Source: an uncultured Bacilli bacterium
Lineage (GTDB): Bacteria; Bacillota_I; Bacilli_A; RF39; UBA660
NCBI GenBank assembly: GCA_947624045.1
Contig: CANQIL010000006.1
Coordinates: 1-58,605 of the forward strand
Length of the DNA: 58,605 nucleotides
Direction: 5' to 3'
Shown: one piece after another, positions 51,316 to 58,605 of the stretch
Layout of the letters: each line of letters begins with the position of its first letter
Position numbering within the stretch: position 1 is the first letter of the stretch
Made by a program: the position numbers and the translations under genes
Notes under the pieces: model-generated
Databases searched by the model: none
Told to the model about the DNA's origin: nothing
What the model saw: only the letters and a program-made list of their open reading frames with translations

Positions 51316-51748
51316 AACTCAAATCACCTATCAATTCTAATGGATATATCATTCCTTCGGTGTAATATTCTATCATTTTTATATTAGAATTGTAAACCCT
51401 AAAATCATCTTTTCTAATTTCTAGGATTTCACTAGGTGTTTTCCAAACTTTTTCTAAAATACCATCTAATTTATGTTCTTCATCAAAAGAAAGTATTTTG
51501 GCTAAAAAGATAATAAGTACATATTTTTCACCATTTTTATTAACTTCTTGGATAGGCAGTACGCCACTTAATTCAACATTATAACCTGTTTCCTCGTAAG
51601 TTTCTCTGATAGCTCCTTCACAAATGCTCTCTCCTACTTCTAAATGACCAACAGGATAATTCCATTTACCATAATTTTTCTCACTAGCTTCACTAACAAC
51701 TAAAATCTTACCATCATCTTCAACTAAACAACCTACTATCACTTGCAT
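51308..51748 (-). CDS. Nudix hydrolase
   Basis: A 146-residue protein with a full Nudix box GHLEVGESICEGAIRETYEETG (about 33-54). It starts VIVGCLVEDDGKILVV and is short enough to be a single domain. Nudix enzymes hydrolyse nucleoside diphosphates linked to X; the substrate is not predictable. It overlaps the downstream 225-residue gene. Confidence 0.85.
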   Translation of the reverse strand: MQVIVGCLVEDDGKILVVSEASEKNYGKWNYPVGHLEVGESICEGAIRETYEETGYNVELSGVLPIQEVNKNGEKYVLIIFLAKILSFDEEHKLDGILEKVWKTPSEILEIRKDDFRVYNSNIKMIEYYTEGMIYPLELIGDLSYE

Positions 51749-51844
51749 ACTACCCCACCACCATTATAAAAATAATACCACAAAAACGAAAAAAATTGTC
51801 AAAAATGAAACAATTTTTTTAACAATTTACACATAAATTTTGAA

Positions 51845-52027
51845 TCAATAAATCCTATGACTTATATTTAAATTTTTCGTATAACTCATAACAACATCAA
51901 TATTACTATTAGCGGGAGCTTTTAATTTATTTCTATTAACAGTATCTCTTAGCATATCTACTTTTTTTTCTAAGATAAAATTACTATTAATTAAATTTTT
52001 AATTTTATTAGTAAATTTAATTTTCAT
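51845..52027 (-). CDS. Small basic protein linked to a CopZ-like gene
   Basis: A 60-residue Lys/Asn-rich protein that overlaps the CopZ-like gene by 11 bases. No helix or metal motif is visible. It could be a real coupled gene or a chance frame; support is only the overlap. Confidence 0.35.
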   Translation of the reverse strand: MKIKFTNKIKNLINSNFILEKKVDMLRDTVNRNKLKAPANSNIDVVMSYTKNLNISHRIY

Positions 52028-52238
52028 TTACTTCTCCTAAGCTTTCATAACCACAATCACTAACATATTCATTTAACTTATCTGTTGAGGCATCATCATC
52101 ACATTCAATATATGCTAATTTTTCATCAAGAGAAACTTTAACGTTTTTTATCTCCTCTTTTTTACTTAAAAATTTTTCAAGTCTATTCCTGCAACCTTCA
52201 CAACTCATTCCTTCAATTTTTAAAACTACTTTTTTCAT
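52017..52238 (-). CDS. Heavy-metal-associated (CopZ-like) protein
   Basis: A 73-residue HMA domain with KIEGMSCEGCRNRLEKFL (CxxC metal site at about 11-14) and a beta-alpha-beta-beta-alpha-beta length. It probably carries Cu(I) or a similar ion, although no copper ATPase is in the window. Own ATG behind a GGAGGA-like site. Confidence 0.8.
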   Translation of the reverse strand: MKKVVLKIEGMSCEGCRNRLEKFLSKKEEIKNVKVSLDEKLAYIECDDDASTDKLNEYVSDCGYESLGEVNEN

Positions 52239-52299
52239 AATAAAATCCTCCTCTTTCTTAATTAATTATACAAAATTTACAAAAACAAATCTATATTAA

Positions 52300-52998
52300 T
52301 TAACCAACTATTTTAAATGAAAAATCACAATCTTTAAAATATTCATATTCCCAAGTACTAGAATTTATAATAAAAGGCTTATAAACAATTAACTTACCAT
52401 TATCTATATAATAATTAACATCCTGCATATAACCTAAAAAGCCTCGTCTTTGTAAAAAGCACTGTAAATTACAAACTTGTTCATTTATTTTTTCTTGAAA
52501 GACTAAGTCATAATAATAGTCATTAAATTGCTTTTCTATCTTTTCCAAAACATCTTCACTAGTTATATTAAAAGCCTTAAGTACTTCATCAGAATTAGCT
52601 TCTTTTAATGTATCAAGGTTTATATTAAAACTCTTAAAATAATTAAGAGGTGCCTTATCACCATTAAAACTAATTATTCTAATTACTAATGATAATACAT
52701 TATTCGAAATAGAATATTTATAAGTAATTATATTATCATCATTTACATAATCTAAAACAAAATTATCTATTTCTTCATTAACATTCAAAACATTTAAATT
52801 TATATGAGGAATTTGTTTTGTAAATTTACTAATAGTATACTCTTTATAAGTATAAACAAAATCTTTACTACTATCAATTAGCTTTTTAGTATAATCATCA
52901 TTATCACTAGTAAAATAGTATACTAAAAGAATAATACTTAAAAAACATAATGCTAAAATAATTAGTAATTTTTTAGAAAACTTTTTCTTTTTAAGCAT
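52300..52998 (-). CDS. Anchored RsiV-like (DUF4163/DUF3298-type) protein, paralogue B
   Basis: A 232-residue protein: helix (about 10-30), then an outer domain with IPHINLNVLNVNEEIDNFVLDYVN, ITYKYSISNNVLSLVIRI and YYIDNGKLIVYKPF, following the DUF4163/DUF3298 pattern of RsiV-type proteins. It is paralogous to 53000-53716. ATG at 52998 lies one base after the upstream stop. No sigma factor gene is adjacent. Confidence 0.6.
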   Translation of the reverse strand: MLKKKKFSKKLLIILALCFLSIILLVYYFTSDNDDYTKKLIDSSKDFVYTYKEYTISKFTKQIPHINLNVLNVNEEIDNFVLDYVNDDNIITYKYSISNNVLSLVIRIISFNGDKAPLNYFKSFNINLDTLKEANSDEVLKAFNITSEDVLEKIEKQFNDYYYDLVFQEKINEQVCNLQCFLQRRGFLGYMQDVNYYIDNGKLIVYKPFIINSSTWEYEYFKDCDFSFKIVG

Positions 52999-52999
52999 A

Positions 53000-53716
53000 C
53001 TAATCACCTATTATTTCTATTTTAAAGTCTGTATTCTTAAAATATTTTTCTTCTTTATAAATAGAATAAATATTAAACTCTTTAAAGACATACAATTTAG
53101 AATTATCAACAAAATAATGAATATTATCTAAGTAGTCTTCAATTCCTCGCATATATAAAAAGCATTTATAATCACATTCTTCATCAAAGATATGTTTATT
53201 TCTTTCATCTTTGAAAAAGTCTTGAAACTTGTTTTCTAATTTTTGCTTTACATAACTACTATCTATTCCATATAAACCTAATAATTCATCATCTTCTAAC
53301 ATTCTTTTTTCAGCTAAATTAATGTTATAGGTATGAAAAATTACTTCTGGTAAAGGCCTATCATAACAATTAATCTGGATTACTACTGATAAGATATCGC
53401 CACTAATTTTATAATCATAAGTAATAACATTATCGTTATTTTTAAGATAGCCATTAGCCATATCGGCAATTTCTTGATTCAAATCGCCTATAATAGAACT
53501 TTTTAGATTTATGTAAGGTACTGTTGTCGTGATTTCTTTATAAGTTTTCGTATATCTTGTATAAACAATTAAATTATTTTTCTCTTTTATACTAGCATAA
53601 TCCCCATTTTTAGAAGACCTATTTAAATAAAAATAAACATTAAAAAGAACTAACAAAAAAGTTACTATAACAATTACTGGTATAATGATTTTCTTATTAT
53701 TTAATACTTTTCTCAT
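53000..53716 (-). CDS. Anchored RsiV-like (DUF4163/DUF3298-type) protein, paralogue A
   Basis: A 238-residue protein with the same plan as its neighbour: helix (about 9-28), VPYINLKSSIIGDLNQEIADMANGYL, VITYDYKISGDILSVVIQI, HYFVDNSKLYVFKEF, and the pair CDYKC. AAGGAGG precedes ATG. It sits 21 bases downstream of the CHAP fusion gene. The pair likely arose by duplication; the outer domain could sense wall or a hydrolase product. Confidence 0.6.
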   Translation of the reverse strand: MRKVLNNKKIIIPVIVIVTFLLVLFNVYFYLNRSSKNGDYASIKEKNNLIVYTRYTKTYKEITTTVPYINLKSSIIGDLNQEIADMANGYLKNNDNVITYDYKISGDILSVVIQINCYDRPLPEVIFHTYNINLAEKRMLEDDELLGLYGIDSSYVKQKLENKFQDFFKDERNKHIFDEECDYKCFLYMRGIEDYLDNIHYFVDNSKLYVFKEFNIYSIYKEEKYFKNTDFKIEIIGD

Positions 53717-53737
53717 AGGCCCTCCTTATTCTTTTAA

Positions 53738-54658
53738 TTAATATGCTGGGTTTCCATAGGCATAAATATAACCCGTATGACGAGGTCGTGTTTTTCTAGA
53801 AACCCCATCAGAACCGCCACACTTACTACTAGCTGCTCCCTCACAAGAGGTATTTCCCTCAATCGTATAAACATTATTCTCATCAGCCTTTTCAACAATA
53901 CCGGTATGTTGCGAACCACCTGCACCAAAAAAGACAATATCACCCGGTTGAGGCGTATAACCACTACCCTCTAAATGAAGTCTCCCTCTTTGTTGAAACC
54001 AGGAAACACCATTAGGACAATATGTATAACTAGGAAGAACTCCTGTTGATACAAAACCAGCTTGATTAGCACACCACGATACAAAAGCAGCACACCAAGG
54101 TAAAGAAGCCGCTAAACCATACTTAGTATGTCCTCCATTACTTTCATGAGTACCAACTTCTGCTGAAGCCACACTCAAAAGTCTTTGGGCACCGGCACCT
54201 GATACCGAAGAAGAACCACTTGAGCCAGGTACTTTTTCATTACCAGGTTCATAACTTCCCCCACCCACAATAGAATAAGGGTCCCTATCTGTAACACTTA
54301 TATAAACAAGAGGTGTATTAGCTGATATTTCTCTAGAAATCTTCGCATTCTCCCAACAAGAAGAAAGCTTAAAATTATTTGGAAGTAACCCCACTACAAC
54401 ATCAACAATTACGGGTAAGAAAAAACAAACAAAAAGAGCAATAATTTTATTAGCCAATTTTTTCATATTTTTCTTATCATCAGGATTTACAACCATTTTA
54501 ACAAGTTGAACCGTTATCATAACTATTAATAAGATAGGTACAACTAATTGAACTAACTCCAAGATTTTTCTAGTAATATCAATAATTGTTACTAAGCCAT
54601 AGTCATTACAACAATTACCTAAAGTACTACTACATTCTAATATTTGGATATATTTCAT
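53738..54658 (-). CDS. VirB2-like membrane segment fused to CHAP peptidoglycan hydrolase
   Basis: A 306-residue protein. Residues about 25-95 carry two helices joined by VVNPDDKKNMKKLANK, the same helix-charged loop-helix plan as the VirB2-like proteins at 17320 and 17906. A Gly/Ser linker (about 132-155) leads to a CHAP domain with LPWCAAFVSW (Cys189), QPGDIVFFGAG, QHTGIVE (His251) and YTIEGNTS. The CHAP class cuts peptide or amide bonds in peptidoglycan. The fusion points to an enzyme delivered by, or embedded in, a T4SS-like structure. It lies 21 kb from the main locus. Confidence 0.8.
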   Translation of the reverse strand: MKYIQILECSSTLGNCCNDYGLVTIIDITRKILELVQLVVPILLIVMITVQLVKMVVNPDDKKNMKKLANKIIALFVCFFLPVIVDVVVGLLPNNFKLSSCWENAKISREISANTPLVYISVTDRDPYSIVGGGSYEPGNEKVPGSSGSSSVSGAGAQRLLSVASAEVGTHESNGGHTKYGLAASLPWCAAFVSWCANQAGFVSTGVLPSYTYCPNGVSWFQQRGRLHLEGSGYTPQPGDIVFFGAGGSQHTGIVEKADENNVYTIEGNTSCEGAASSKCGGSDGVSRKTRPRHTGYIYAYGNPAY

Positions 54659-54677
54659 AGATATCCCTCTTTTTCAT

Positions 54678-55274
54678 TTATTTTTTTCTTCTACTTACGG
54701 CTAAGCCATCTCCAAGTTCTAAAAATATTGTTTCATAATTTTTATTTGTCTTTAAAAAAGTTATATAATTTTTAATTTTCTTTATTAAAGCTCGTAAATT
54801 TCTACTAGGAATTTCTTCTTCTTTTTTATTAACTAAGCCATGAAAACTCAAATTATCCGTAATAATTGTACCATTACTATTTAAGTTTTTTTCAAACATT
54901 TCAAAAAACTTCGTATTCTGAGCTTTTGCGGCATCTATAAAAATTAAATCATACTTATCTTTTAATACGACATTAAAAGCATCATTATAAATAAGATTAA
55001 CTCTTTTTTCAAGTCCCGCTTTTTTAACATTCTTAACAGCTTCTAAGTATCTTTTTTCATCTCTTTCAATTGAAGTTACTTCAACTTCTTCATTAGCTAA
55101 AGCCATTAAAATAGCTGAATACCCAATAGCTGTTCCTATTTCTAGAACTTTTTTAACATTATTTTTATTTATATATTTAACTAGATAATTAATTCCATCA
55201 TCTAGCATAATTGGTACATTTTCTTTTTCGGCATAGTCTTTCATTGCTTTTATAACAGCATAACTATCTACCAT
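54678..55274 (-). CDS. trmR: tRNA O-methyltransferase TrmR/YrrM-like
   Basis: A 198-residue class I SAM methyltransferase of the O-methyltransferase_3 type: VLEIGTAIGYSAILMA (motif I), VTSIERDEKRY, YDLIFIDAAKAQNTKFFE and ITDNLSFHG. In Bacillus, YrrM/TrmR makes mo5U34 from ho5U34 of tRNA, so it works after the TrhP pair at 34759-36778. ATG at 55274 follows AAAGGTGA. It overlaps the end of mltG. Confidence 0.8.
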   Translation of the reverse strand: MVDSYAVIKAMKDYAEKENVPIMLDDGINYLVKYINKNNVKKVLEIGTAIGYSAILMALANEEVEVTSIERDEKRYLEAVKNVKKAGLEKRVNLIYNDAFNVVLKDKYDLIFIDAAKAQNTKFFEMFEKNLNSNGTIITDNLSFHGLVNKKEEEIPSRNLRALIKKIKNYITFLKTNKNYETIFLELGDGLAVSRRKK

Positions 55275-56347
55275 ATCCAATCACCTTTTTCTTTTATTTC
55301 GTTAATTACTGCTTCATGTTCTTTATTTGTTTTAGTATAATAAACCTCACCCTTTTTATCCGCAACAAAGAATAAATAATCATTACTTGTTGGGTTAAGG
55401 CTAGCTTCTAGGCTAGACATAGAAAAATTACAAATTGGTCCAACTGGCAATTTTCCTATCATATTAGGACCTCTTGTGTTATATAAATTACTTACATTAA
55501 ATTCTTCGGTAGTTAAATCACTAGTCATTGGCTTTTGCAAAGCATAATATGTTGTTACATCGCTACCCATATTCATGTTACTTGCTAATCTATTTTGAAA
55601 AATACCTACTATCATTTTTCTATTAGTAGTATTAGTACCCTCAAGCTCAACAATAGAAGCCATTGTCATATAATAAGAAATATTCTCTTGAATCTTACTA
55701 CGATATTTTTCCAAATTAGCTTCTGTTTGTTTTAATAAAGTATCAATAATAGTACTTACTAAAACATCTTTATTTTCAAAATAATATGTTTCTGGAGCAA
55801 GATACCCCTCAAGTGGATAATAAATATTAGTATTTAAAATATCCTCAGTTAAAAACCAATATTTATTTATAAAATTATTTAAGTTATCTCTATTATTAAA
55901 TTGCTCAATTACTTCTTCATAACTTCTATTAGTAGCGCTAGCTATAAGAGTAGCATAATCTGTAATTCTTTTTCCCTCTTTAAAGGTAATTTTAATCTGA
56001 TTAGGATTATAAGAATTTCCCTTTTCAAGCATTTTAACAATAGCTTCTACATCCATTGTTTTATTCATTTGATAAACAGTAGCTTTAAGACTATTAGCTT
56101 TTTTTACTTTAAGATACATTTTAAAAACAAACTCATTTTTAATTAAGTCTTTTTCTTTTAATATTTTAATAATTTCAGCACTACTACTGCCACTAGGTAT
56201 AACAACTTCAATAGCCTTTTTATCATTTTTATCAACAGCTCCTAAAGAACTTTTTATAAATATAACAGCTCCTAGTACCAATAATAAAAAAACAGAAAAA
56301 ATAATAATTAGTATTAATAACAATTTAGGTTTTCTTTTTACTGCCAT
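55268..56347 (-). CDS. mltG: Endolytic transglycosylase MltG
   Basis: A 359-residue protein with one helix (about 8-30), then the MltG/YceG outer domain: KITFKEGKRITDYA, YPLEGYLAPETYYFE (catalytic Glu region, about 185-198), VELEGT and LYNTRGPNMIGKLPVGPICNFSMSSLEASLNP. MltG trims nascent glycan chains. It is in the standard yrzL-yrrK-yrzB-yrrL-yrrM order. Confidence 0.9.
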   Translation of the reverse strand: MAVKRKPKLLLILIIIFSVFLLLVLGAVIFIKSSLGAVDKNDKKAIEVVIPSGSSSAEIIKILKEKDLIKNEFVFKMYLKVKKANSLKATVYQMNKTMDVEAIVKMLEKGNSYNPNQIKITFKEGKRITDYATLIASATNRSYEEVIEQFNNRDNLNNFINKYWFLTEDILNTNIYYPLEGYLAPETYYFENKDVLVSTIIDTLLKQTEANLEKYRSKIQENISYYMTMASIVELEGTNTTNRKMIVGIFQNRLASNMNMGSDVTTYYALQKPMTSDLTTEEFNVSNLYNTRGPNMIGKLPVGPICNFSMSSLEASLNPTSNDYLFFVADKKGEVYYTKTNKEHEAVINEIKEKGDWIW

Positions 56348-56371
56348 TTTTACCTCCAGAAAAATAAAGAA

Positions 56372-56656
56372 CTATTCAGCATCATCAGCTTTATTTTTAA
56401 GTTCTTCTTGTAAAGTATTTAGAATTGTTTCAATAACTTTCCATTCTTTTTCAGTTTCAATTGCTTCTAATTTACTTTTCTTATCATCTGGGTTATAAAC
56501 TGAGGCAAATACTTGAATATTACCTTCCTCATCTTTGGAATTATCTGTATAAACTATATAATTTTTATTAGTTTCTTCACTTTCAAAAGTAAATAACACA
56601 TCAAATATCTTTTCATTTCCATTTTCATCTAACATTGAAAAAGTATTTTTCTTCAT
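56372..56656 (-). CDS. yrzB: YrzB-like DUF1292 protein
   Basis: A 94-residue acidic protein with FDVLFTFESEETNKNYIVYTDN and GNIQVFASVYNPDDKKSKLEAIETEKEW: the DUF1292 family, always found beside ruvX and yrzL. Function is unknown. It lies one base downstream of ruvX. Confidence 0.85.
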   Translation of the reverse strand: MKKNTFSMLDENGNEKIFDVLFTFESEETNKNYIVYTDNSKDEEGNIQVFASVYNPDDKKSKLEAIETEKEWKVIETILNTLQEELKNKADDAE

Positions 56657-56657
56657 T

Positions 56658-57071
56658 CTAATTCTCCTTATCTAAAAAAGTTTGTAATATTATAGTTGCC
56701 GCTACACTATCAACGACGTTTTTTCTTTTCTTTCTAGACATACCACCAGCAATTAAAACATTATGTGCACTAACAGTACTTAATCTTTCATCTTGTAAGT
56801 AAACAGGAATATGAATTTTTTCTTCTAAAAGACTTTTAAATTCTAAACTAAGATTTCCCTTTGGTCCAAGTGTATTATTCATATTTTTAGGAAGTCCCAA
56901 AACAATTGCCTCTATCTTGTAATCATCAACCAACTTAGAAACTTCTAAAACTAACTTTTCATATTCTTCATTATGTCTAATTACTTTTAAACTGTTTGCA
57001 AGAATGCCTCTTTCATCACTTAGCGCTACTCCCAAAGTTTTGCTGCCTAAATCTAGTCCTAAATATCTCAT
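56658..57071 (-). CDS. ruvX: Putative Holliday junction resolvase RuvX/YqgF
   Basis: A 137-residue RNase H-fold protein: LGLDLGSKTLGVALSDE, EAIVLGLPKNMNNTLG, and DERLST..A...L; C-terminal VDSVAATIILQTFL. In E. coli YqgF has been tied to 16S rRNA processing. It overlaps yrzL by 4 bases. Confidence 0.9.
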   Translation of the reverse strand: MRYLGLDLGSKTLGVALSDERGILANSLKVIRHNEEYEKLVLEVSKLVDDYKIEAIVLGLPKNMNNTLGPKGNLSLEFKSLLEEKIHIPVYLQDERLSTVSAHNVLIAGGMSRKKRKNVVDSVAATIILQTFLDKEN

Positions 57072-57322
57072 CGATTATTTTTTTGAAATTCCATTAAGAG
57101 AATTTCTACTATCTTAGCTCGGTCAACTTCTTGAATTTTACCTCTAGCATCTTTATAACTAGAAATATAACCAGGGTCCCCACTAATCAAGTAACCAACA
57201 ATTTGATTTGTTGGATTATAACCTCTTTCTTCTAAAGCATCATATACTTCTTTTAGAGCATCTTTTACGACTTTGACATCAAGATCTAAAACACTAAATA
57301 AATTTGTTTTATCAGATTCCAT
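57068..57322 (-). CDS. yrzL: IreB/YrzL-like regulatory protein
   Basis: An 84-residue protein with LKEVYDALEERGYNPTNQIVGYLISGDPGYISSYKDAR, a close match to UPF0297/IreB. In enterococci IreB is a target of the kinase IreK and affects cephalosporin tolerance. It is the first gene of the cluster. ATG at 57322 follows GAGGTGA. Confidence 0.9.
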   Translation of the reverse strand: MESDKTNLFSVLDLDVKVVKDALKEVYDALEERGYNPTNQIVGYLISGDPGYISSYKDARGKIQEVDRAKIVEILLMEFQKNNR

Positions 57323-57388
57323 CAAATCACCTCACTATAATATTTCTACTCTTATTTTATCATTTTCTATAACTAAATACAATTACTT

Positions 57389-58561
57389 TTATCTAGCCGC
57401 TAAAACAAAAGCCATATAATAAGTAAATGCTAAAAAGATAAAGGTAACTATCCAACCATTAACTTTTTCAAATGTTGAGCTTTTATCTTTTACCCCTAGT
57501 GCTACTGTAATTAAAGCTCCACCAACTAAACCGCCAATATGAGCAAAATTATCAATACCTGCAATAGCAAAGCCCATAATTAAGTTAAGTAGAATTAGGG
57601 GAATGATTTGTGATTTTATGACGTTTCCTAAGAAAACACGATAGAAATAACCAAAGTATAAAAGTGAACCCATTAAACCAAAGATTGCTCCACTAGCGCC
57701 AATTGAGGCATAACTTCCGCCAAAAGTCATAGAAAATAAAGCCCCCACTAGTCCTGAAAACAAATAAATTATCGTATACTTGGCCTTACCCATAAAACTT
57801 TCCAATTGTCTACCAATAACATATAAAGCATAACAGTTAAAAAGTAAATGAAAAATATTAGCATGTAAAAATACACCTGTAATTAACCGATAATATTGCC
57901 CTGCCCTAATACTAGGTCCATGTACACAAAACATAGAAATCAAGGTATCATGCTGTCCAAAAAGTATTGGTACAAAAAAACATATTACATTAATCGCAAT
58001 AAATAAATAAGTTACAAAAGGAAATTTTCCTTTAAATACTTTTTCAATTCTATTAGCATCCTCAATATTATGTTGATTAATATCTTCAGTTAACTTCATA
58101 AATAACTCAAAACCATCTTCACTATAAGTCATTTTCTTTTTTAAATCAGGAAAGTTTTTATTAACTAAAGTATTTCTCTTAATAGCTGTTTCTGATTTAG
58201 CATTTACACACAATAAATTATTATCTCTATTTATATTAGTAACATTCTCACCTAAGTCTAAAAAGAAACTTAACACATTTATATTAAAACTAAAAGTCTT
58301 TTTCTTTATCTTTTTAACTATTCTTTTTGTTTTAAACATATCAAAATTAAATTGTTCATCATTATGAATATAGCCAAATACTATTCTAACAACTTTAATA
58401 TCTTCATCTAAATTCTCAAGCCAAATTTCATTATCTACGCCTTGTAAGATTATAGGATTATAATTTCTCTCTGTAATAAAATAATGAATAAGCTTCATAA
58501 CTAAAACATTATCATCAAGCATTGTCTGTTGTCGAGTAGACGACTTCCATTCTTTTTCCAT
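57389..58561 (-). CDS. Rhomboid-family intramembrane protease with cytoplasmic N-domain
   Basis: A 390-residue protein. The N-terminal 185 residues or so are soluble, as in GluP (YqgP) of Bacillus. The rhomboid core follows with NIFHLLFNCYALYVIG, the catalytic Ser in SIGASGAIFGLMG and His in DNFAHIGGLVGG, over about seven helices. It cleaves membrane proteins within or near the bilayer. The window ends 44 bases upstream; AGAGAGG is its ribosome site. Confidence 0.85.
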   Translation of the reverse strand: MEKEWKSSTRQQTMLDDNVLVMKLIHYFITERNYNPIILQGVDNEIWLENLDEDIKVVRIVFGYIHNDEQFNFDMFKTKRIVKKIKKKTFSFNINVLSFFLDLGENVTNINRDNNLLCVNAKSETAIKRNTLVNKNFPDLKKKMTYSEDGFELFMKLTEDINQHNIEDANRIEKVFKGKFPFVTYLFIAINVICFFVPILFGQHDTLISMFCVHGPSIRAGQYYRLITGVFLHANIFHLLFNCYALYVIGRQLESFMGKAKYTIIYLFSGLVGALFSMTFGGSYASIGASGAIFGLMGSLLYFGYFYRVFLGNVIKSQIIPLILLNLIMGFAIAGIDNFAHIGGLVGGALITVALGVKDKSSTFEKVNGWIVTFIFLAFTYYMAFVLAAR

Positions 58562-58605
58562 AAATTATAAACCTCTCTTCCCATTTTTCAAACTTTGTGT
58601 GAGGA

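Overview
The window is a low-GC, strongly AT-rich bacterial chromosome segment read with the standard bacterial code (TGG for Trp, TGA as a stop). Ribosome binding sites are mostly AGGTGA or GGAGG. Housekeeping content is that of a low-GC Firmicute of the Bacilli: greA, the yrrN/yrrO U32 pair, and the yrzL-ruvX-yrzB-mltG-yrrM cluster. It also has spore-coat genes cotJB/cotJC, a CIRCE (HrcA) operator in front of clpB, and a rhomboid protease. Cell-surface genes with sortase, no outer-membrane components and no secretin fit a monoderm, probably a gut-type uncultured Bacilli/Mollicutes-related lineage. The lineage is an inference; no rRNA or marker tree is available here.

Layout. 57-4280: a truncated lectin-like surface protein, a DUF3603-like protein, a small membrane protein, RmuC and a DedA/VTT membrane protein. 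4393-5465: a tandem array of three tiny hydrophobic peptide genes, each with an antisense promoter behind it, resembling type I toxin-antitoxin units. 5811-32166: about 26 kb on one strand with the main system. A Tad/Flp pilus module (TadA, TadB, TadC, TadZ-like, TadE-like, CpaB-like and a 54-residue pilin candidate) is directly joined to a Gram-positive type IV secretion module (VirD4, a VirB4 split into two proteins, PrgI/VirB3-like, VirB6-like, two VirB2-like proteins and a SpoIID+C39 wall hydrolase). Sortase B-like, giant Cys-rich, Ig-like and DUF6273-like surface proteins accompany it. No relaxase, integrase or transposase is present, and housekeeping genes lie downstream, so it looks like a resident envelope machine rather than a conjugative element.

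32278-44500: mostly housekeeping genes with tRNA-His, the cotJ genes, a LigD-like phosphoesterase-polymerase without a ligase domain, and CIRCE-controlled clpB. 45123-48664: an operon of a TasA-like surface protein and two C-type-lectin/FGE-fold paralogues with divergent C-terminal regions. It is driven by a promoter whose -35/-10 spacer contains ten consecutive G residues, so it is probably phase variable; the second lectin copy is frameshifted. 48742-53716: a FAD/Rieske oxidoreductase, a Nudix hydrolase, a CopZ-like protein and two RsiV-like paralogues. 53738-54658: a third VirB2-like membrane segment, here fused to a CHAP peptidoglycan hydrolase, which may link back to the main secretion locus. 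54678-58561: a conserved housekeeping cluster and a GluP-like rhomboid protease.

Working model (inference): the Tad motor and the VirB4/VirD4 motors serve one wall-spanning structure. The VirB2-like and Flp-like subunit genes have their own promoters. The SpoIID-C39 and CHAP enzymes open the wall. The large Cys-rich and DUF6273-like proteins form the exposed part.
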